Shown here: in pieces, positions 34,701 through 49,539 of the stretch
How the letters are laid out: every line of letters starts with the position of its first letter
Position numbering within the stretch: the stretch's first letter is position 1
NCBI GenBank assembly: GCA_023853785.1
Contig: JAJIRX010000151.1
Coordinates: 1-64,000 of the forward strand
From: Psilocybe azurescens
Lineage: Eukaryota; Basidiomycota; Agaricomycetes; Agaricales; Agrocybaceae
Length of the DNA: 64,000 nucleotides
Direction: 5' to 3'
Notes under the pieces: model-generated
The model's database searches: none
What the model was told of the DNA's origin: nothing
Seen by the model: only the letters and a program-made list of their open reading frames with translations
Position numbers and translations under genes: made by a program

Positions 34701-34857
34701 GGCAGCGGAGGTGGAGGTGGAGGTGCTGTAGCTCGGCGGAGGGAGCAGGTCCGTATTGGATATGCTCGTGTTTGGGGAGGGCGTCTGTCGGATGCGGAGG
34801 CGCTGTATGCTGGGGAGGGATGCCCATACCTGAGTCAGCGTCAGCATCAGCGGCCAT
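31776..34857 (-). CDS. DUF1399 / GRDP-like protein, copy B
   Basis: Tandem paralog of copy A with the same block order. Start MAADADADSGMGIPPQHTAP at 34857; the low-complexity segment that follows must change frame once to reach FRVGHTSIVEPLVNMFEIKG. Then KGHLALLHAFAELKMRVEEM, RKWTWFVALAVERFDIWCQA, IDVLMVWHSYMLNPRWYAED, a Cys module (FCPRCNAAVEVGAK, then ANCTRAWCNVGDI), IMSAYNDDKIYSVELVGAV, FVPTLDIDLVWHTHQLMPEK, HCGCPIPGDSIGQRLSRMVG, a basic linker (KKKQREQERMGKKAIKAKLG), and a Gly/Cys tail ending GGGCGGGGCGGGCGGGG, stop 31776. The tail is interrupted by short introns and is more extended than in copy A. Not an enzyme by any motif seen. Confidence 0.78.
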
Positions 34858-35658
34858 TGTATATGCAAGTAAGTAGGCTTGATCGATAAACAGAACAGCG
34901 ACGATGGGAATCGGATGAACCAAGAAGAAGAAGATGTGCAGTCCAGAGAGAACCGCTGTTCCGCTTCACTTATAAGTATGTAGCAGGGTGGGAAGGGAAG
35001 TACAAGTTACTCTTCGTTATTCAGCATGATTCGAGGCTGTCCAGCCTGAGGCATCGAGTGTGCAAGACCCAAGAAAGACCTCGTGGTATACATTGTGCCT
35101 GATTGAACCAGAGACCCGTTATTAAGACCATTAGGCATGGTTGATGATAACAGTCTCCGCTTATACAGGACTCGAAGCCTGAATAAATACGATGGAGGGA
35201 TATCGTCAAACTTGGCGCGTAACTTATATCTGGAAGCGTTCAACGCTCAATATTTAGTGGTGGAAGTCAAGTGCAAGTCCCTAATTTAAAACAAGATCGC
35301 CACTGTGGCGGCATGCCTTACATAACGGCACTGTGCTATTTCGAACCCCACATCAGAGCTTTGATGACTATCAGATTCAGGCTTCAGCAGAGCCTCCGTT
35401 CAACTGTCAAATGTCGAAGCCCAACTCTATCCCACTGTTTCAACTCAAAGAAAGCTCTCATATCCACCACATGAAAGCAGAAGAAAAATCACGTCACATT
35501 ATTTGGTAGCAGTCATACTATCTTTTTCTACCCAAAAAAAAAAAGAAAAAAATCAACAACCCCTCCCATCGCGCTATGTGTATGTATCTATGTGTATGTA
35601 TTATGTATACTACTTAAGTCCCTTTCACGTATGTATGTATATCAATCAAGTCGTTTAT
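34858..35658. other. Intergenic, copy B promoter and actin 1 3' region
   Basis: Contains an A-rich run (35531-35552) and a tatgta-rich low-complexity segment (35577-35645). No gene supported. Confidence 0.5.
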
Positions 35659-37309
<1,651 letters not shown>

Positions 37310-38549
37310 GGTAATTAGGCGTTAAAACGGGGTAAAGAAGTTGTAGTGGGCAAAAATGAGATCTGCGGATCGACAAAGTTTGAAGGCCGATTTATATGGG
37401 CAATGCAAATGCGCAGCATATCAGATACAGGATTAGAAATGGAGACCAAAATCGTCAGTATATGTTACTACTGCGAGCTAGGGGTTACGACCGATGCCCA
37501 CGATGAGCTAAACTGACCTTTGAAGGTGCTCCGGAACAGCGAGGGGATGAGCAAAAGGTAGATCAGCATTGTTTATGCGCATCCCGTTTGGCTTATCCGA
37601 TTGCGTGAGGGCAGGCTCATGCACTTGCCTTTTATGGACCACTACTGTGGCCGAGGGACGGTGTCCCTCAGGCTCTCACTCTGGCCTTCTAAATGCTAAA
37701 AGTCTCATTTACGGCCCCTTGTTCACGATTACTTCTTCGGTACGAACAATAAAGTTACCTTTCTCGCGCATCAGACCATGGTTTGGGGCATTTTGACCAT
37801 TTGGGAACATCCCGTACGCATAGGAATCATCTTCCCTGCTTCGTCTTCCCAGGAGTACTAGTCTGGAAACCCGAAAACCAAGAATTGAATTGACGATAAA
37901 AATGTCTCATACTAGTCTGTGTATGTGTGAACATATGAGCCTTTCGGAAACTAGCGGACGTGGTCGCAACTTACTGATTATTTACTGACATCATTGTCGG
38001 AAGCGAGCGAGGTCATTAAAGCATTGGATATCTTCAAGAACGAATGAAGCTTAAATTAAATGTCTCTAAGAGGGAGAAAGTCAACAAGAGTAATAGTCAA
38101 GACTAAACGACGACGTACCTCCGAGAACAAATCGCTCTTCGTACACTAGCACTCAAAACATTCTACAGCGTGTCTCTCGCACAGATCAAGCTGTCCAGTG
38201 AGTAAAAATACACAATCCAATCGAAATAACATCAAATCGTCGAAAAAATCACACTGAACTCGGAAATGAATGAATGTTGGAGCGAGCGCAGCACACAAAA
38301 ATCAGCTTAATTGCGATCTACAACGAGAAAGGAGAAAAAAACACGTATGATTGGGAGACCCACGACGACGACCAGCGCACTGCATGTATTCGAACTATCT
38401 TCTCCCTCTTTTTCTGTTCTTCTCATAACCATAACCATAACCATAACCGCAACTGCTAACATGCCAGGGTGCTTAATCAACTCCGCCGGGTCCAGTCCAG
38501 TACATTAAATCTTGCAGGAAAGATGAAAGATATCGTGATATCATATCAT
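37310..38549. other. Actin 1 upstream / actin 2 downstream spacer
   Basis: No gene supported. Holds the actin 1 promoter and a short hexanucleotide repeat (separate entry). Confidence 0.5.
38424..38448 (+). repeat. CATAAC hexamer repeat
   Basis: Four uninterrupted copies of cataac followed by cc. Short low-complexity repeat between actin 1 and actin 2; no known function. Confidence 0.85.
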
Positions 38550-40153
<1,604 letters not shown>

Positions 40154-42015
40154 AGTTGAAATCGTTAAAAAGCGTTAACAAAAACTAAAAAGAGGTTGGA
40201 GGGGTGGGAGTGCAAGTCAGAGCAAGTGTGGGAGTTCTGATAGCCAACGAGGGGAGGGTGAGACAATTCCATCGATGCCGCTCGTTTTATATCGATTACC
40301 GTGACCGAGCGCCTATAGATCAGATGACTGCTGAGTAATCCAGCCACCGTCACACTCCATCATCCTTGCACAGCTCCGAGCTCACGGATCGCGCCGCAGG
40401 CTCACACTGCGAGGGCTACCAGTTGCGCTCGCAGGTGTCCAAATGCACATAGAGTCCGTAGCAAACTAACCAACAAGTGTTGAATCCCGCAGAACCCGAT
40501 CGCAGTGGTTCTCTAGTGCTCGGCTGCTATCTCATCGACGCGCAGGCTTAGCTATCGTCTCACTGACTCAAATAACCTCAGGTAAAAGAAATAAATTACA
40601 TATTTAACAAACAAGCATCTACGATGTCGTCGGCGTCGCCAACGCTCATGCCACATGCACAGCATTTAGCAGCACCAGCACCACAATGATTTAGATGAAT
40701 GATGGGCATGACTCGCCGGTCGATGAATGGAGTTGCTGCGCATTTTCAGAATACACTTCCTTCGAACGAACGAACGGTAACCACACCATCCGACTTGCCC
40801 TCAAACTAGCACACGGCATCTCTTAGGCATTACATACTGTACATATTTTAACACTGTCAAACCTGGTTTACTCGCAGTTCACAATCAAAGATCGACTGTG
40901 GCCAGAGAGGGAGAAAAGCTTGGCGGACCGCGTCATCACAATGCTGCGGTATGTAAGATCTATGTAAGTCGTCAGAGGTCGTCAGTATTTTAGGACTCAT
41001 ATATATGTATTTTGTTACACACAATCGTTCTCTAAATAACGCAGCCCCTATGATACGGGGCACAAATTTCGAGCGGAGTTCGCTTAGTCTGACACTCTTT
41101 GCTTACTGTTACCTCCCTGCACCCGGTACGCAAAAATGCGGATGATCGTGATAGCAATACCGTTCGTCTAACTTGGCACTTTTCGACTTAGTGTAACCTC
41201 CTGGAGGTAAGCAAAATGCGGGTGATCGTGATAGCAATACCGTCCCGATGTTAAGATAAAAAAAGGTCGGAGATAGTTTGCACCGGTTCAAGAAGGAGAA
41301 TAACTTTTTCATTGTCATCAATGGTCCAAGAAGTTACTGCTCAGAGGGTTGCTCAGAGACACGAGTCTGTACGACAAAATCATACGAGTACCTCTGTACT
41401 CGGAGAAACCATGGCTTCCTTTCTTCCAAAAATGTCATACTTCAGGCCCAGGTCGATTAATCTGTCTATTGCTTATCACACAATCCGATGGATGTGCGTG
41501 CATCATTCCTTCAGCCTCAACATCGACAGGCCGATAATCCTACTAAAGCCTGAGCCACGTCGCTCTAAAAATATCCAGTTTAAAAATAGACACAATACCT
41601 TCTCTGCAGTCACATCAGTAAAGATCTGCATGCTGTTGCTCGTGAGTCGTGGATCGATGAATTGCATACGCAGTATTCTACGCGCGGGTCACCGTTACGA
41701 ACTCCTCAGTTCTGCTGGCTGATTCTACTTCCAGGAGTCCAGACTTACTGTCTTCAGATAATTTATTTATATACGTTGGTGCTCCGCCTCTAAGTAGTCT
41801 ACAAAGCCCGAAAATGATCGACAGGAGAGCAGATTCGCCTTATAACTCGTCGCGATTTCTAATGATAGACTCGTGAACTCTTGCTACCTCAATTCACGCT
41901 CGAAGTTGTTTGTATAGAGCTTCGGGTCCCCGGATCCCGCGTGCTTTTTCCGTCCGTAAAATCATTAATCCACATTCCTCCATGTGTTACTGCCCTCTAG
42001 GTCCAGTGCTTAGAC
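40154..42015. other. Actin 2 - actin 3 spacer
   Basis: 1.86 kb without a supported gene. Contains a short direct repeat (separate entry) and many 60-130 codon frames without domain content. Confidence 0.5.
41130..41243 (+). repeat. Direct repeat, 33-bp core
   Basis: Two copies, 41130-41163 and 41211-41243, of gcaaaa(a)tgcgg with tgatcgtgatagcaatac and a final cgt, differing at about two positions. The upstream sequences (gttacctcc / gtaacctcc) also match, giving a tandem unit of about 80 bp. Confidence 0.8.
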
Positions 42016-43617
42016 TCAAGAGCATTCTAAATAGTAATAAGTATACGTTTCCTTGAAAGCAAAGCGCAACGGCTGGACTTACTCCGATGAACAATTTCAA
42101 CGCCAAATTCTTCGTACTCCTGCTTGGTGACCCACATATTACGGAAGGTGCTCAGTGACGTCAGAATCGATCCCCCAATCCAAACAGAGTGTTTCCGTTC
42201 TGCTCCTGGAGGACCAATGATGCGGACCTCTATACTAGAGGCTGTCATTCCAGCCAACTCCTTTTGCAAGCGATCGGTGAAGCCTGGAAATACAGTAGAG
42301 CCTCCGGAGAGGATGACATTCTTGTATAGGAGACGGCGAAGGTCGATATCACACTTGGTAATTGAGTTATGGCTGTAGTTGAGTAATGGAAAGAAATTAT
42401 AAGCGTGGTTCTGGATGAAATTTAGAAAGGTCGTACACCATCTCGTGGATACCAGCCCCTCGATCCCAGCAAAAGCTGGTTGGAATAAAGCTTCAGGTGC
42501 CCTGAACCTGAATGCCAGTCAGTTCAAGATTTAGTGGACATAAAGTAAATTTACAATTCATTCCCAATGGTAATTGCATGACCATCAGGAAGTTCATAGT
42601 TCTTTTCACGAATAGACGAATGGGCCGCATTGAACAGCTGCTGATCAAAGTCAAGGGCAACATAACACAGCCTCTCCTTGATCTCTCGAACTATTTCCCG
42701 CTCACCACTCGTAGTGAATGAGTATCCGCTCTCGGCGAGAGTGCTTCTCAGAAAATCAGTAATATCACGACCAGCAAAGTCGAGCCGTTGAATAGCATGA
42801 GGAAGAATGTAGCCCTCGTAGATCGGCACAGCATGGGTGACACCATCCCCAGAATCAAGCATAAGCCCCGACTCCCGTCCAGAAGCGTAGAACGCCAGCA
42901 TGGGCTGCATGCGAACATGACATGCAGGAACTCTGAACGTCTCGAACATCGTCTTCATCATTTTTTCGCGGTTGGCCCTTGGATTAAGCGGGGCGTCTGT
43001 CAAAAGAACCGCGCGTTCCTCCGGAGCCACGCCTAGTTGGTCGTGGAGGAGATGGCGCCACATCGACTCCATATTGTCCCAGTTCGTGACAACTCCATGT
43101 TCGATGGGATATTCTATTTTCAAAATGCCACGCCTGTCCTGCGCTTCAATCCTTGATTTCTTTTTTTCAATATATGACATTGAAGTATTGAGCGAAAGCT
43201 TACCCAACGTATCTGTCACTATGCGTTCTACCAATTATAGGACCAGCTGTGGGGAGGCGGGGGTGGCCGACGACATTTCTGTAGTATATGAGGATCTTGA
43301 CTTCTATCAGTATTCTCGACATATATATACACCTACGGAATGATGGCCCGAGGAGCGTCATCGCCTATGTATAGAGTCTGTATCGCCATATTTCAAAGTT
43401 AAAGATATGTACTTACCAGAAACTATAGGAAACGGCCAGTGCAAGTAGTTGTCACTTGCACATATACCATGCATGGTGAGATTCACCTACATCCAGCCTT
43501 ACACACTCCGGATCCATTGTCGATAATCTTGTTAAATATCAAACCTATCAGACTGAACTGAAATTTATGACTTGTAACTGGAAAGTGCGTACCACTGCTG
43601 GCGCCTCATCATCCATC
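42016..43617 (-). CDS. Divergent actin paralog 3, altered D-loop
   Basis: Actin-family protein. [28 protein letters not shown], then [19 protein letters not shown] and [76 protein letters not shown], and [17 protein letters not shown] with KCS. ATP-binding loops, Gln137 and His161 equivalents are conserved, so nucleotide binding is likely. The DNase-I-binding loop of subdomain 2 (43278-43203) is rewritten, which in canonical actin makes longitudinal filament contacts. Microexon TTTCTG (43422-43417, Phe-Ser-Gly) and 11-nt terminal exon (42026-42016) are kept. One apparent frame slip near 42457-42470 around GIEGAGIHEM. Role unknown; reads as functional, not decayed. Confidence 0.88.
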
Positions 43618-44476
43618 TCCAAAGTTGTCCAAAGCTCTAAGAACGAAAGTCGTTACAGGGGATCAATGGGTTTGTGTAGTGATGGTCTATTCGAGTAGGG
43701 GTTATGAAGCTGTTTATCATGTTTGAAAATCATCGCTTTAGAGGCTATGGTGAGTGAATAATCTGACACCAGTTTGTCATGCTCTGAGCATGTCTGATGA
43801 CAGGGTACATGAAGCGTCAAACTGCGATCTGCCAACCCGTGAGAGATGTCGGTAAACAATTTGGAAAACAGTAGGCCCAGGATTGTCATTGCCCCAGGCG
43901 TCCGGGACGTTGAAGGTGTTTTGGTTCAGTTTGTGACAATTCCACGTTCAATCGGATATTGGAAAGACAAGATGTCGTACTTACTTATATCCATGTAAGC
44001 AAACAGAATTGTTTCTTCAAGAAATGACTGCCAGAGATTGCAAGTGCTGCAAACTGCGAAAATATCAAGTACATGCTCGCCCAATGCACGCCATGTCATT
44101 TGAATACTGTCTCAGAACCGGTTCAAGAAGAGCATTCAGTGAGCCACCGAATTAGAGAATATGCCAGCCGGACACTTACCTGGGTCCTACCGCCTACAGG
44201 TCAAGCCGCTCATCGCCTTGCTGCCGGCACAATGGATATGACTACATATTTAGCATTATTGTACGTACCGTATTTCCGGTCAACAAACAAATCTCTTAGA
44301 AAGTCAAGCAGTATCTCCGTATTTGAGTCCCCTGTCCCCACAGGGAACAGAAAATTAAAATTCACGTTTAAATGGAACGCTCAGCGATTTATTCTTTTAT
44401 CATTTTTCTCCCCTCTTTTCTTTCTTCGAAGTCCTGGAGTTTCCACTCCGTATCTCGCGAGCTTCACAGGACCCAA
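43618..44476. other. Actin 3 - actin 4 spacer
   Basis: No separate gene supported. On the minus strand near 43910-43960 a piece (gtgacaattccacgttcaatcggatattgg) matches the actin segment coding YPIERGIVT, so a small fragment of an additional actin copy is probably present. Confidence 0.5.
43922..43962 (-). pseudogene. Actin exon fragment
   Basis: Minus-strand reading gives [14 protein letters not shown], equal to the actin stretch [13 protein letters not shown] with two changes. No flanking actin exons are visible, so it is a short relic, perhaps a sixth copy lost from the array. Short match; moderate confidence. Confidence 0.5.
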
Positions 44477-46029
44477 TCAAAAACATTCTGGCAAGAATTG
44501 ATCAGAAATTTAAGATTTCATTAACAGATGCAACTCACTGCGATGAACGATACTAGGGCCAGATTCGTCATACTCCTGCTTCGAGACCCACATGCTCTGG
44601 AAAGTAGACAAGGATGCCAAGATAGACCCACCAATCCAGACAGAGTGTTTACGCTCCGGAGGCGCGATGATCTTAACCTTGATGCTTGTCGGAGACAAGG
44701 CCGTCAGCTCCTTCTGCATGCGGTCAACTATCCCAGCGAACATGGTAGTCCCTCCCGAGAGCACAATATTTGCATACAAGTCACGGCGAATATCAACGTC
44801 ACATTTGATGATGGAGTTGTAGCTAAAGAGAGGTTAATTGAAGGTGACGATAAGAAAGCGGTCATATACATACGTGGTCTCGTGGATACCAGCTAGTTCA
44901 GATCCAAGCAAAGATGGGTGGAACAAAGCTTCAGGAGCGCGGAACCTAATAGTCAAGTCGAAGGTATGCGTGGGCGGTCAATAGTATTTGAATTACCTCT
45001 CACTCCCGATTGTGATAACCCGGCCATCCGGAAGTTCGTAGTTTTTCTCAAGAGCACAAGACTGAGCAGCAAGTTGGAGCTCTTGCTCGAAGTCAAGCGC
45101 AACGTAACAAAGCTTTTCCTTGATGTCACGAACGATTTCTTGTTCGGCTGTGGTGGTGAACGAATAGCCCCTGTCGATTAAAGTTTGTACTAGGTACTTC
45201 GTGATATCACTTCCGGCAATATCGAGGCGAAGGCTGGCATGAGGAAGGGTAAAGCCTTCGTAAATTGGCACCACATGGGAGACACCGTCGCCGGAGTCAA
45301 GAAAAATTCCAATCGCACGTCCAGAAGCATAGAGAGATAGAACAGCTTGGATAGACACGTAGAATGCGGGGGAATTGAAAGTCTCGAACATGATCTGCAT
45401 CATCTTTTCGCGGTTGGCCTTTGGGTTGAGTGGAGCCTCAGTCAAAAGAATTGGATGTTCCTCAGGTGCGACCCGGAGCTCGTTGTAGAATGTATGATGC
45501 CAAATCTTCTCCATGTCGTCCCAGTTGTTGACGATGCCACGTTCGATCGGGTATTGCAAGGACAGGATGCCGCGTTTTGCCTCGGCCTCGTCACTAGTCC
45601 TACTCAGAAAAACGTAGATTATATGAATATTATGAGCCTACCCAACGTAGGAATCTTTGTTTGTCATTCCAATCATAATGCCATGATGTCGGGGACGACC
45701 GACGATGGAGCTGTCATGCCACTGGCCTTCAGTCTTGTCTTACAAAATATCTATGCATTCTCACTTACGGAAAGACGGCACGAGGTGCATCATCGCCTGT
45801 AGAGATTGAAGACATAGAAATAAATCCCACTCGGTAACGTTATAAAATCCATACCAGCAACTGTAAATTGAATTAGCGTATAGACAAGGTGTGTCGAAGC
45901 TGAATCTGCCTTACATCCAGCCTTACACATGCCAGATCCGTTGTCAATCACCTGTGGGTCCCTCAATGGCTACTGATCATTACAAAATATCAATAGAGTA
46001 CTTACCAGTGCGGTCATGTCGTCGTCCAT
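44477..46029 (-). CDS. Actin paralog 4, mildly divergent
   Basis: Actin-family protein, intermediate between actins 1/2 and 3. [21 protein letters not shown]-loop [19 protein letters not shown] (Gln41 to His, three other changes), [93 protein letters not shown] and KCF. No frame break was needed except possibly near 45590-45605, where an intron joins SYVG to DEAEA. Microexon TTGCTG (45860-45855) and 11-nt terminal coding exon (44487-44477) are conserved. All nucleotide-binding motifs are intact, so a polymerising actin isoform is plausible. Confidence 0.9.
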
Positions 46030-46779
46030 ATCGAATTCTCGCTGAAGGTATTACTAGAAGTTGTATAAGAGTGCTCGCAGTGGGCGTATTTGATGTATTT
46101 GCAAAGCATGCTGGGTGAGCGTTTCATACAATTCCAGACATATGTCAATCTGTAAGAGCTATATCCATTTTATCAAACAGGAAAATCAGCCAAGTAAAGG
46201 CTACGAGAGGTTGCAAGCGCTGCGAACTGCGAAACTTGAAGCGCATGCGCGCCACAGTTGAATAGTGGCATTTGCAGAGAAGCTGTGGGCGAACGGATGA
46301 GTTGGTAGGAGCGAAAACATGCTAGAAAGTCATTAAATGTGCTTAAGGCTCCACCTAACCTAGACCAGTCAAGCTGAGTGCTGAGCGCTGAACTTTAAGG
46401 GCGAGATTTACAGCTGACATTCGTCATTGTCAATGGTGAACTTCAAGGGTTTGTGTGACACAAGCGTGACCTGTTGTGTGACATAGACAAACTTCGTTCC
46501 AAAATTACCTGCCGAAGGCAGGGTATTTTACATGTATGAAATTCGTTAGTTGCAATCTAGTACATAGATGTAAATAAACACCATATATATAGATAAAAAT
46601 TTTCAGGACTCCTGTTGGCAATTTGTAATAAATACAAAATATCATGCCGTAGTACAATTCCTTCGGCTGGTAATAGCGGACGAAGTCCGCTCTTTCGAGT
46701 TAGCCTTGCGTGGTAAAAAGATGGTCTAATCGCAAAAATACTTCAGACTCTGTCTGTAGGAAACACCGTAAAAAACAGT
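46030..46779. other. Actin 4 upstream spacer
   Basis: Promoter side of actin 4. AT-rich, no gene supported. Confidence 0.5.
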
Positions 46780-46784
46780 AAAAA
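46780..46784 (-). terminator. Pol III terminator of tRNA-Glu
   Basis: Run of five T on the minus strand immediately after the tRNA discriminator base. Confidence 0.75.
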
Positions 46785-46875
46785 TTCGGGTACGGGGAAT
46801 CGAACCCCGAGCTGCCGCGATCAAATCACGTGACTTTTGAGAGGCGGCAATGTTAGCTCGTTACACCATACCCGA
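46785..46875 (-). tRNA. tRNA-Glu (CTC) with 18-nt intron
   Basis: Minus strand. Acceptor stem TCGGGTA / TACCCGA with discriminator A; D arm TGGTGTAACGAGCTAACA (A box); anticodon stem GCCGC / GCGGC around loop CTCTCA...C, anticodon CTC; T arm with GGTTCGATTCC (B box). The intron is 46837-46820, directly after position 37, and contains the palindrome TCACGTGA. Mature length is 73 nt plus CCA. Lies within the actin array between copies 4 and 5. Confidence 0.93.
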
Positions 46876-46948
46876 CTATATATTGATATGGTTATTTATA
46901 GGTTCCAACCCGGGTTCCAGTTGGTAAAAGTTTGCAGTCACTTTGAAG

Positions 46949-47470
46949 CAGTGTTGGACAGTTGTTAACTAAAGCTATGTAACTTGTAACAGTTATCCAT
47001 CGTATAACTTTCTCACATCCAAATCTCAGGGTCAGTTCAATAGTAAAATACGTGATATTGCAGCCTCTACCATCGGTATTCCCTTGATAGGTAGAGAAAT
47101 ATATTTATTCTGATTTTTAATATTTGATTTCAATAATGCTGCATGGTGCGATCTCTTTTCACTTCACTGTTATTCGAAGATGAGTTGGCACTTTATGGGT
47201 TGGTGGACCTTGTTGCAGCTGGTGATGATCCTGACATTGATATAGGACTGCATGCAACAACGGGGATATACTTACTGGATGGTTAATTCAATATCTCTGA
47301 TCTCAATGTGTATATTTCTGCCATTTTTGACATGCTTATACTTGAAATACTACCTAGGGGAACAGAGGCGAGCAAAATTTGATGGAACAACCTATATTTG
47401 TACAGAGTTAACAGAACTGCAACAACTGTTGTTAACGGTTAATAACAGTTACATAACTGGCACAACACTG
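46949..47470. mobile_element. Non-autonomous hAT-like transposon (MITE)
   Basis: Ends are inverted: cagtgttg at the left and caacactg at the right, with further imperfect inverted similarity inward (cagttgttaac against gttaacaacag). An exact 8-bp duplication ctttgaag flanks it at 46941-46948 and 47471-47478. A CAGTG terminus and 8-bp target duplication are typical of the hAT superfamily. At 522 bp with no transposase frame, it must depend on an enzyme encoded elsewhere. A short coding-like piece (DELALYGLVDLVAAGDD, about 47177-47228) could be a transposase remnant, which is speculative. Confidence 0.85.
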
Positions 47471-47478
47471 CTTTGAAG

Positions 47479-47974
47479 TGGAGGTTTATTTGTAAACAAT
47501 GTTTTATAAATGAGACTTCTTTTAGATATTATGCCATATGGTGGTATTGAGATGTATAGAAATTTGAAATATTAGAACGGGATGTGTTGCGGGAGGGTCC
47601 AAAAATCGGATGCAAGCTGCAGCGCACAGTGCTCAATGACTTTTACATGTGGATCAACATTAAAATGATGGTAACGTTAAGGTGGTCATGGTCGACCATT
47701 CAAAAATGCTGACATTTCTATTGTTAGACTTCAATTTCTCCAGTGTGGCAGCACATTGAACTGGCTACATAGGCTTGACAAAATCAGCGTAATAATGAGT
47801 CACTGACGGACCTAGCGAATATGATGTCTTCAATTGACACCCTTCAAGTCGAGCCCTGAGGAGAATATTGCTCTTTTCTGAATCAGCTGTGTCCGGCACG
47901 GGTCTGAGCCACTCGAGCGGCAGCATGGTTGTTGTATTTACTCTTCTCATCCTGTTGACACCCCTCTGCATTAC
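47479..47974. other. MITE - actin 5 spacer
   Basis: AT-rich, no gene seen. Confidence 0.5.
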
Positions 47975-49539
47975 TCAGAGGCATTCTGATATGCGCGCCA
48001 AAATTTAGATTCGCAAAAGTAGAGAATTAGAAAAACTTACTGCGGTTAACAATAGAAGAGCCGGATTCTTCGTACTCTTGTCTAGAGACCCACATTTGGT
48101 CAAAGGTAGACAGAGAAGCCAATATGGATCCTCCAATCCATGCACAGTACCTGCGTTCTGGACGAGCGACTATGCATATCTTATGTGATGGTAAGAGAGC
48201 AGTCAGTTCTTTTTCCAGACGAGCAGCTAGGCCTTGAAGCATTGTGGTCCCCCGAAAGCACGATTTGTTTGCATAGTTGAGGACGCATATCAATGTCGCA
48301 TTTATGTATTGAGTTGACGCTTGAACAAAACCAATCAATGAAATAATCAAGCTACAGTTATGTGAGCTCACATAGCCATGTGAATGCCAGGTAGCTCCAG
48401 TCCAACAAGAGCTGGTTGCAAAAGAGCTTCGGGAGCGCTGAATCTAAGTTCCTCAGTCAAAGACTCAGTGTTATATCTACAATAATCGTATCTACATACC
48501 TTTCATGATCGATAATGATGCTGTTCCCATCGGGGAGCTTATAAGTACTCCCAATTGCATCTTTAACAGATGCCATAAGATCTTCTTCGTAGTCATAAGC
48601 AATATAGCAATGTTTTCCTTTAAACAACTAGCAACTCCCCTCTCAGAATCGGTCCCGAGCAGGTGTCCTCTTTCTGTCAATGTCTTCGTCAAGTAATCTG
48701 TGACGTTTTTACCCCCATACTTGAGTCGAACAGTAGCATGTGGGATATAATGGCCATGGTAAACGGGGACGATATGGGTGACAGTATCGCCGATGTCAAC
48801 CACAATTCCGGTCTGACCCCTTTCAGAGTCCTCATAGAGGCAAAGAGTAGCTTGATCGGCGACGTAAAAGGCGGGAGAATTGAATTTCTCGAACATGATC
48901 TGCGCGATCATTTCACGGTTGGCCTTTGGGTTAAGTGGGGGATCAGTCTGGAGGATTCGATGTTCCTCTGGTGCTATGCGAAGCTTATCATGGAAGACGT
49001 GATTCCAGAACCTCTCCATATCATCCCAGTTGGTGATGATTCCGTGTTCTATGGGGTTCGTTATACTCAAGAACTGGCGTCTTTCTTGGGCTTCATGACT
49101 ATATCCTAAAATTAGATGAGAAAGAGACTAGACAATGGAGCTAGAGGCCGACCCTATATAGAATTCTTTGCCACCTATGTCGTTCGTATCATTGCGATAA
49201 AGAGGCTGTCCAATAGCAGGACTACAGATAGGTTCAGAGTTCGTCTCATGAGAATGCACTTGTACACTCACGGAATAATAACAATCGGACCATCGTAACC
49301 TAAGCAAGGAAAATGACAGGCGTTTAGATATCAAGATACGGGTATAACACATTTACTGGCAACTATGACAAAAGATGCTGTTTTGGATTAGTGTTCATGT
49401 AAAGGAAGTAATCGGTGACCTACAGCCTGCCTTGCAGGTATGTGATCCTCCGTCAAAAACCTGTAGACTCGTCAGAGGACACGCAGTGTAAAGACAATAG
49501 ATTAAGCATGAGTACCACTGCTGCAAGATCATTATTCAT
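47975..49539 (-). CDS. Highly divergent actin paralog 5
   Basis: Actin-fold protein, the most diverged in the array. [129 protein letters not shown] and KCL. P1 loop changes GSGMCK to GSHTCK, the GDDAPR segment becomes SYDGPI, the D-loop is unrelated to canonical actin, and P2 GDGVTH becomes GDTVTH; Asp11, Lys18, Gln137 and His161 equivalents remain. Two literal breaks, at 48613-48616 and 48249-48253, lie in T and C runs, and the frame is otherwise open. Microexon TTGCCA (49362-49357) and 11-nt terminal exon (47985-47975) are preserved, arguing for splicing selection. Likely neofunctionalised; decay is the alternative. Confidence 0.8.

Noticed and set aside
38424..38448. CATAAC repeat as an interstitial telomere
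   Set aside because: Basidiomycete telomeres are usually TTAGGG; four hexamers is too few and the unit differs.
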